From: Pseudomonadota bacterium
GTDB lineage: Bacteria > Pseudomonadota > Gammaproteobacteria > Arenicellales > UBA868
Length of the DNA stretch: 16,970 nt
NCBI GenBank assembly: GCA_018661145.1
Contig: JABJIU010000225.1
Location: 1-16,970 of the forward strand
Direction: 5' to 3'
Shown in pieces: positions 13,364-16,970 of the stretch (positions are counted from its first letter, which is position 1; the number at the start of each line of letters is the position of its first letter). A program made the translations under genes and the position numbers. The notes beneath the pieces are model-generated. The model ran no database searches, had not been told where the DNA came from, and saw only the letters and a program-made list of their open reading frames with translations.

Positions 13364-14038
13364 TCAGTCAGGCGGTTCAGCCGAGAATGAAGTTGACACG
13401 ATCGCCTCTTTTGCCGCCTTTAGATGTTGACGGGTGATTTCCCTCGCTCCTTTCCTATCCCGTCGAATCAGCGCGTCTGTTAACGCTTTGAACTCTGCAA
13501 GAGATTTCTTGCGACGGCTCTGTGCAAGTAGAGATCGTCCCCGGAGATAGAAAATTCGCTCAATTAAGTTTGACAATGCGCGCTCAAGCTCAACGTTCTT
13601 ACAACCCGCATAGATAACACTATAGTAATTAACTTTCGCTCTTCGAACGACAGCCATATCCTGATGAAATATGTTGTCCTTCAGATACCTAAACGCTACT
13701 GATAGATCCTTAAGGTCGCTATCAGTTGCTCTCAGAGCGAAAAGCTCGGCTGCCTGACTCTCGACTACCTCGCGAAGTTCATAAAGGTCCTGTACCTGTT
13801 TCTTAGTTAAATTAGTAACCCGGTAACCCCGATAGGGCTCACGCTGAACTAGACCCTTTTCATCAAGACTTACTAGCGCCTCTCTTAGCGCTGACCGGCT
13901 TACTCCGGTTGTCTGGGTGAGTTCCCGCTCGATCAACTTTGCTCCAGGCTGTATGTTCCCATCCAGGATCGCCTCGCGTATCCATTGATAGGCGAACTCA
14001 ACAAGTGTTTCCTTTTTTGAGTCAGGCACCTGATTCAC
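13364..14038 (-). CDS. GntR-family (FCD subfamily) transcriptional regulator
   Basis: The 224-residue protein begins with a GntR winged helix-turn-helix (about 10-76) showing IREAILDGNIQPGAKLIERELTQTTGVSRSALREAL and the wing GLVQREPYRGYRVTNLT. An all-helical FCD-type effector domain (about 84-212) follows. In most FCD proteins an Asp and three His bind a metal; here the aligned positions read Lys135, Tyr139 and Phe183, and only His205 in QHL remains. The start is GTG at 14038, with no clear ribosome binding site. Two palindromes lie just upstream. By hand count, 13561-13680 is about 40% G+C, lower than its neighbours, which may signal recent acquisition. It heads the block it probably controls. 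Confidence 0.93.
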   Translation of the reverse strand: MNQVPDSKKETLVEFAYQWIREAILDGNIQPGAKLIERELTQTTGVSRSALREALVSLDEKGLVQREPYRGYRVTNLTKKQVQDLYELREVVESQAAELFALRATDSDLKDLSVAFRYLKDNIFHQDMAVVRRAKVNYYSVIYAGCKNVELERALSNLIERIFYLRGRSLLAQSRRKKSLAEFKALTDALIRRDRKGAREITRQHLKAAKEAIVSTSFSAEPPD

Positions 14039-14039
14039 C

Positions 14040-14070
14040 AGTGATCACTTGACGTGTCTGAAGTCGACTT
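14040..14070. promoter_or_regulatory. Two palindromes upstream of the GntR gene
   Basis: Perfect 10-base palindromes AGTGATCACT (14040-14049) and AAGTCGACTT (14061-14070) have centres 21 bp apart, two helical turns, immediately before the GTG start. They could be autoregulatory operators. They differ from the palindrome at 12278-12291. Confidence 0.4.
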
Positions 14071-14179
14071 GCGCCGGGCACCATTGAGTTGAATCGGCAG
14101 TGTGCGATCGCGTACGGCGTCAGGATTAAACCTCATTGCTTCTCTCTCAATTCCCAGAGCGTTACTTTAACAAGGCCCT

Positions 14180-14213
14180 CAATCAGCGTGGCGCACGGCC
14201 ACGTTGAGTAAAA
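14180..14213. repeat. Bulged stem-loop downstream of the ABC transporter gene
   Basis: CTCAA and CGTGG pair with CCACG and TTGAG, interrupted by a four-base bulge. It follows the minus-strand ABC gene stop but lacks a T-tract in the right place, so it may be an mRNA 3' stem rather than an intrinsic terminator. The rest of 14071-14217 shows nothing else recognised. Confidence 0.35.
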
Positions 14214-14217
14214 AACA

Positions 14218-16970
14218 TCAATCGCCCCGCCGCCCGGCAGCGCCTGCTAACTGATGCGCCACAAGCTGTGCATAAAGGCCGCCTTGGGCCAGCAGTTCGT
14301 CATGCGTACCACTCTCGATCACCCGACCCTGATCGAGCGCTATGATCTTGTCTGCATCGCGCACCGTTGACAGCCGGTGTGCGATCACCAGCGTCGTTCG
14401 ATCGGCCATAAGTTCTCCCAGCGCCTGGCGCACCGCCTGCTCGTTCAGCGCATCAAGGTGCGATGTTGCCTCATCGAGAATCAGGATCGGGGCATCTTTG
14501 AGAAACGCCCGGGCAATCGCAACGCGCTGGCGTTGCCCGCCCGAAAGCCGCATGCCCCTTTCGCCGACCATGGTCTCGAGTCCCTCAGGAAGTCCGGCCA
14601 CGAGTTCACTCAGTGATGCCCGCTCAAGTGTCGCGGCAAGCTCTGCTTCGCTCGCCTCGGGCCGGGCGATCAAAATATTGGCACGCAGCGTGTCATTGAA
14701 CAGGAATGTGTCCTGTGCGACCAGCGCAATCTGGCCACGCAGATCATCCAGCCGATAATCGCGAAGATCGTGGCCGCCGAGGGTAATCGCGCCCTTCTGG
14801 GGATCCCAAAAACGCATCAGCAGGTGTGCAATCGTCGTCTTGCCGGCACCAGACGGGCCGACGAGTGCAATAGTTTTGCCCGCTTCGGCATGAAAGGCCG
14901 CGGCATCAAGCGCCGGGCGGTTGCCGGTCTCGTACTTGAAATCAATGGCGTTGAGTTCGATCGGTACGCCCCCGCCATGGCGGTCGATGGCTACCCCGGG
15001 CCCATCATTCACCGGCACGGGCTCATGCTCCACGGCATAAAGCCGGCGTGTCGAGCCCAGCGTATCGGCAAGCTGTCGGCTGACCTCCGAAATCTCGGAG
15101 ATCGGCAAAAAGGCCGCCATCGCCAGAAGCGTCAACAACGGAAGCATCGCGGCTTCAAGAAGCCCTGCGTTGACCAGTATCGCGCCTGTCACGATTACCG
15201 CGAGACCCCCAAGCCCAGTCGCCACTTCAAGCAAGGCACTCTGGAAGGTGAGGTCCGAAAAGAACGGCAGGCGAATGTGGTGATGGCGTTCGGTGCGCTC
15301 GGTCAGCTCCGCGCGGCGCCCTTCCACATAATTAAACGCGATCACCTCAGCAAGACCCTGCACGCTATCAACAGCGTGGGCGTTTAACTCACCCAGCGCT
15401 TCTCGCGCCCGGGAACCCATCTCATCAACCCGCTTTCTGAGCATAAAGGGACTGAACGCGACCACAGCCAGAAACGGCACCAGCACCAACGCCATGATCC
15501 ACCCGAAATAAAACAACACGCCCATCACCAGTGCCGGCACCAGCACCGCCACGAACGCCGGTGCCACCGTATGCGCGAAGAAATACTCTACGAGTTCGAC
15601 ATCGTAGGTGGCCATGCCGACCATATCACCCGTGCGCCTTCGCACCATGTAGGCCGGAGCCAGCCGGTCGAGTTTTTCAAAGAGCGCGATCCGCATCTCC
15701 GCCAGCAGCCGAAAGGCCATGTCGTGCGCGATCCAGGACTCCAGCCAGTGGAACACCCCGGCGACCGGCGCCAAAACTGCGAGCAGAATGAGTAGATCCA
15801 CAAAAGGCTCGCCCGTCTTGACGGCGCGCACCGCCAGAGCGCCGACCACGCCGATCCCGATATAAGCCAGTACCCGGGTCACCCCAAAACCAAAGGTCAT
15901 CACCAGCCTTCCTTTATAGGGCACGATGTACTTCATCAGTTCGCGCGCGGCAGCAAACCAGCCAAGCCCCTGCGCCTTAACGATGGCATCGGTAGGCGCA
16001 AACTGCGCGGCTTCGCTGTAGCTCGGCATCTGCTCGACTTTGCGTCCACGCGCGGAATCGACCTCGATCGCGCCGCCAGTGCTTTCTTCGGCCTGCGCCG
16101 CCATCAGCCGGTGATACACCCCGCGCTCGGCCATCAGTTCAGTATGCGTGCCTACCTCGGCGATGGTGCCTTCATTCAGCACCAGGATGCGGTCAGCATC
16201 GATCACGCTGGAAAGCCGGTGGGCAAAAATCAGCGTGGTGCGCCCACGCATCAGCCGATCGAGCGCCTCCTGGATGATCGATTCATTTTCGGCATCCACC
16301 GCCGACAGGGCTTCATCAAGAATCAGAATCGGTGCGTCTCTCAAGATCGCCCTGGCTATCGCGACACGCTGGCGCTGCCCGCCCGAAAGACGGATACCCC
16401 GCTCACCGATCACCGTGTCGTAACCCTGGGGCAACAGCGAAACAAACTCATGTGCGTTGGCCGCACGGCAGGCCTGCTCGAGTTGCTCGGCCGTGGCATC
16501 GGGCTTGCCGACCCGAAGGTTATCGGCCACCGTGCCATGAAAAAGATAGGTATCCTGATTCACGACCGCGATCTGGTCGCGGATATCGGCAAGGCGCAGG
16601 CTTTTAAGGTCATGACCACCGATCTTTACAACGCCCGTGTCGGGGTCATAAAAACGCAGCAGCAGCCGTACGATCGAGGACTTGCCCGCACCGCTCGGAC
16701 CGACAAAGCCCACCCGCTCGCCAGCCGCCACACTGAAACTCAAACCCTCGTGCGTAGTGCTTCGTCCGCCCGGATAGGCAAAACGCACCCCATCAAGAGA
16801 CACGGTGGGCGCAAGTTCCTGAACCGATACCGGCGCTTCTGGCTCGTTGACCATCGGCTTGGCATCCATCAGTTGGAAAATCGTCTGCGAGGAAGACTGC
16901 GCCAGCATGCCGTTATGCATCAACGAACGCATGTCGCGCAGAGGCCGATAGACCTCGACCCCGAGCATCA
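14218..16970 (-). CDS. Single-chain ABC exporter, ATP-binding/permease repeat protein (partial, 5' end beyond the right edge)
   Basis: At least 917 codons are open to the right edge, and the Met at 16968 is internal. The visible order is the end of TMD1 (about 1-35), NBD1 (about 50-295), a linker, TMD2 (about 345-640) and NBD2 (about 665-905). NBD1 has Walker A GPSGAGKSS (90-98), LSGGQRQR (193-200), Walker B ILILDE and the H-loop AHR. NBD2 has GPSGAGKTT (703-711), RLSGGQRQR, ILILDE and AHR. Both ATP sites keep the catalytic Glu and His, so both should be active. A full protein would be near 1200 residues, two fused MsbA/ABCB-type half-transporters. Likely an inner-membrane exporter of a lipid, peptide or drug; cargo unknown. 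It reads toward the GntR gene, 179 bp apart, and is probably not part of its operon. Confidence 0.95.
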   Translation of the reverse strand, partial: MLGVEVYRPLRDMRSLMHNGMLAQSSSQTIFQLMDAKPMVNEPEAPVSVQELAPTVSLDGVRFAYPGGRSTTHEGLSFSVAAGERVGFVGPSGAGKSSIVRLLLRFYDPDTGVVKIGGHDLKSLRLADIRDQIAVVNQDTYLFHGTVADNLRVGKPDATAEQLEQACRAANAHEFVSLLPQGYDTVIGERGIRLSGGQRQRVAIARAILRDAPILILDEALSAVDAENESIIQEALDRLMRGRTTLIFAHRLSSVIDADRILVLNEGTIAEVGTHTELMAERGVYHRLMAAQAEESTGGAIEVDSARGRKVEQMPSYSEAAQFAPTDAIVKAQGLGWFAAARELMKYIVPYKGRLVMTFGFGVTRVLAYIGIGVVGALAVRAVKTGEPFVDLLILLAVLAPVAGVFHWLESWIAHDMAFRLLAEMRIALFEKLDRLAPAYMVRRRTGDMVGMATYDVELVEYFFAHTVAPAFVAVLVPALVMGVLFYFGWIMALVLVPFLAVVAFSPFMLRKRVDEMGSRAREALGELNAHAVDSVQGLAEVIAFNYVEGRRAELTERTERHHHIRLPFFSDLTFQSALLEVATGLGGLAVIVTGAILVNAGLLEAAMLPLLTLLAMAAFLPISEISEVSRQLADTLGSTRRLYAVEHEPVPVNDGPGVAIDRHGGGVPIELNAIDFKYETGNRPALDAAAFHAEAGKTIALVGPSGAGKTTIAHLLMRFWDPQKGAITLGGHDLRDYRLDDLRGQIALVAQDTFLFNDTLRANILIARPEASEAELAATLERASLSELVAGLPEGLETMVGERGMRLSGGQRQRVAIARAFLKDAPILILDEATSHLDALNEQAVRQALGELMADRTTLVIAHRLSTVRDADKIIALDQGRVIESGTHDELLAQGGLYAQLVAHQLAGAAGRRGD

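Noticed and set aside
14105..14112. GCGATCGC octamer
   Set aside because: It resembles the HIP1 repeat, but single copies arise by chance in this base composition.
14770..15387. Plus-strand open frame of 205 codons opposite the ABC transporter
   Set aside because: It lies wholly within the transmembrane and NBD2 coding region on the other strand and has no motif or ribosome binding site.

Overview
The window looks like a piece of chromosome from a Gram-negative proteobacterium, most likely a free-living and perhaps marine gammaproteobacterium. The lineage is an inference from gene types only; no rRNA or other marker is present. Supporting signs are canonical Shine-Dalgarno sites, U-tailed intrinsic terminators, an AraC regulator with an OruR-type N-terminal domain, and a DUF2256/DUF3429 pair. 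No tRNA, rRNA, CRISPR array, insertion sequence or integrase was seen. Two genes run off the edges: a thiamine-diphosphate (TPP) enzyme on the left and a four-domain ABC exporter on the right.

Layout. 1-2273: a TPP-dependent acetolactate-synthase-like enzyme (minus, partial) is divergent from an Asp/Glu-racemase-superfamily protein (plus). 2367-3640: an Alr4036-type FMN-binding protein (minus) is followed by a translationally coupled DUF2256-DUF3429 pair (plus). 3655-5114: a sirtuin and a TrpF-like protein form a coupled minus-strand pair. 5133-6246: a secreted fasciclin protein is divergent from a small ferredoxin-like-fold (ABM-type) protein, and each has a convincing terminator. 6249-6719: a flavodoxin-fold protein. 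6720-7828 is sparsely coding: an AT-rich stretch, an orphan DUF4224-like phage-type small protein, and a small hypothetical protein divergent from an AraC regulator (7829-8842).

8857-14038 is the most interesting block. Five minus-strand genes read GntR/FCD regulator, second Asp/Glu-racemase-like protein, aldehyde dehydrogenase, alpha/beta hydrolase (GTG start) and luciferase-like flavin monooxygenase (TTG start, TTGA overlap with the hydrolase). A 14-bp perfect palindrome of GntR-operator type sits on the predicted -10 of the aldehyde dehydrogenase promoter. The enzyme set (flavin monooxygenase, hydrolase, aldehyde dehydrogenase, cysteine-pair racemase/isomerase/decarboxylase) fits an inducible oxidative pathway, conceivably ring cleavage of an N-heterocycle. 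The substrate cannot be read from the sequence. A close paralog of the racemase lies at the left end beside the TPP enzyme, suggesting that the two blocks may handle related compounds.

14218-16970 is the C-terminal three quarters of a single-chain ABC exporter (NBD1-TMD2-NBD2, preceded by the end of TMD1).
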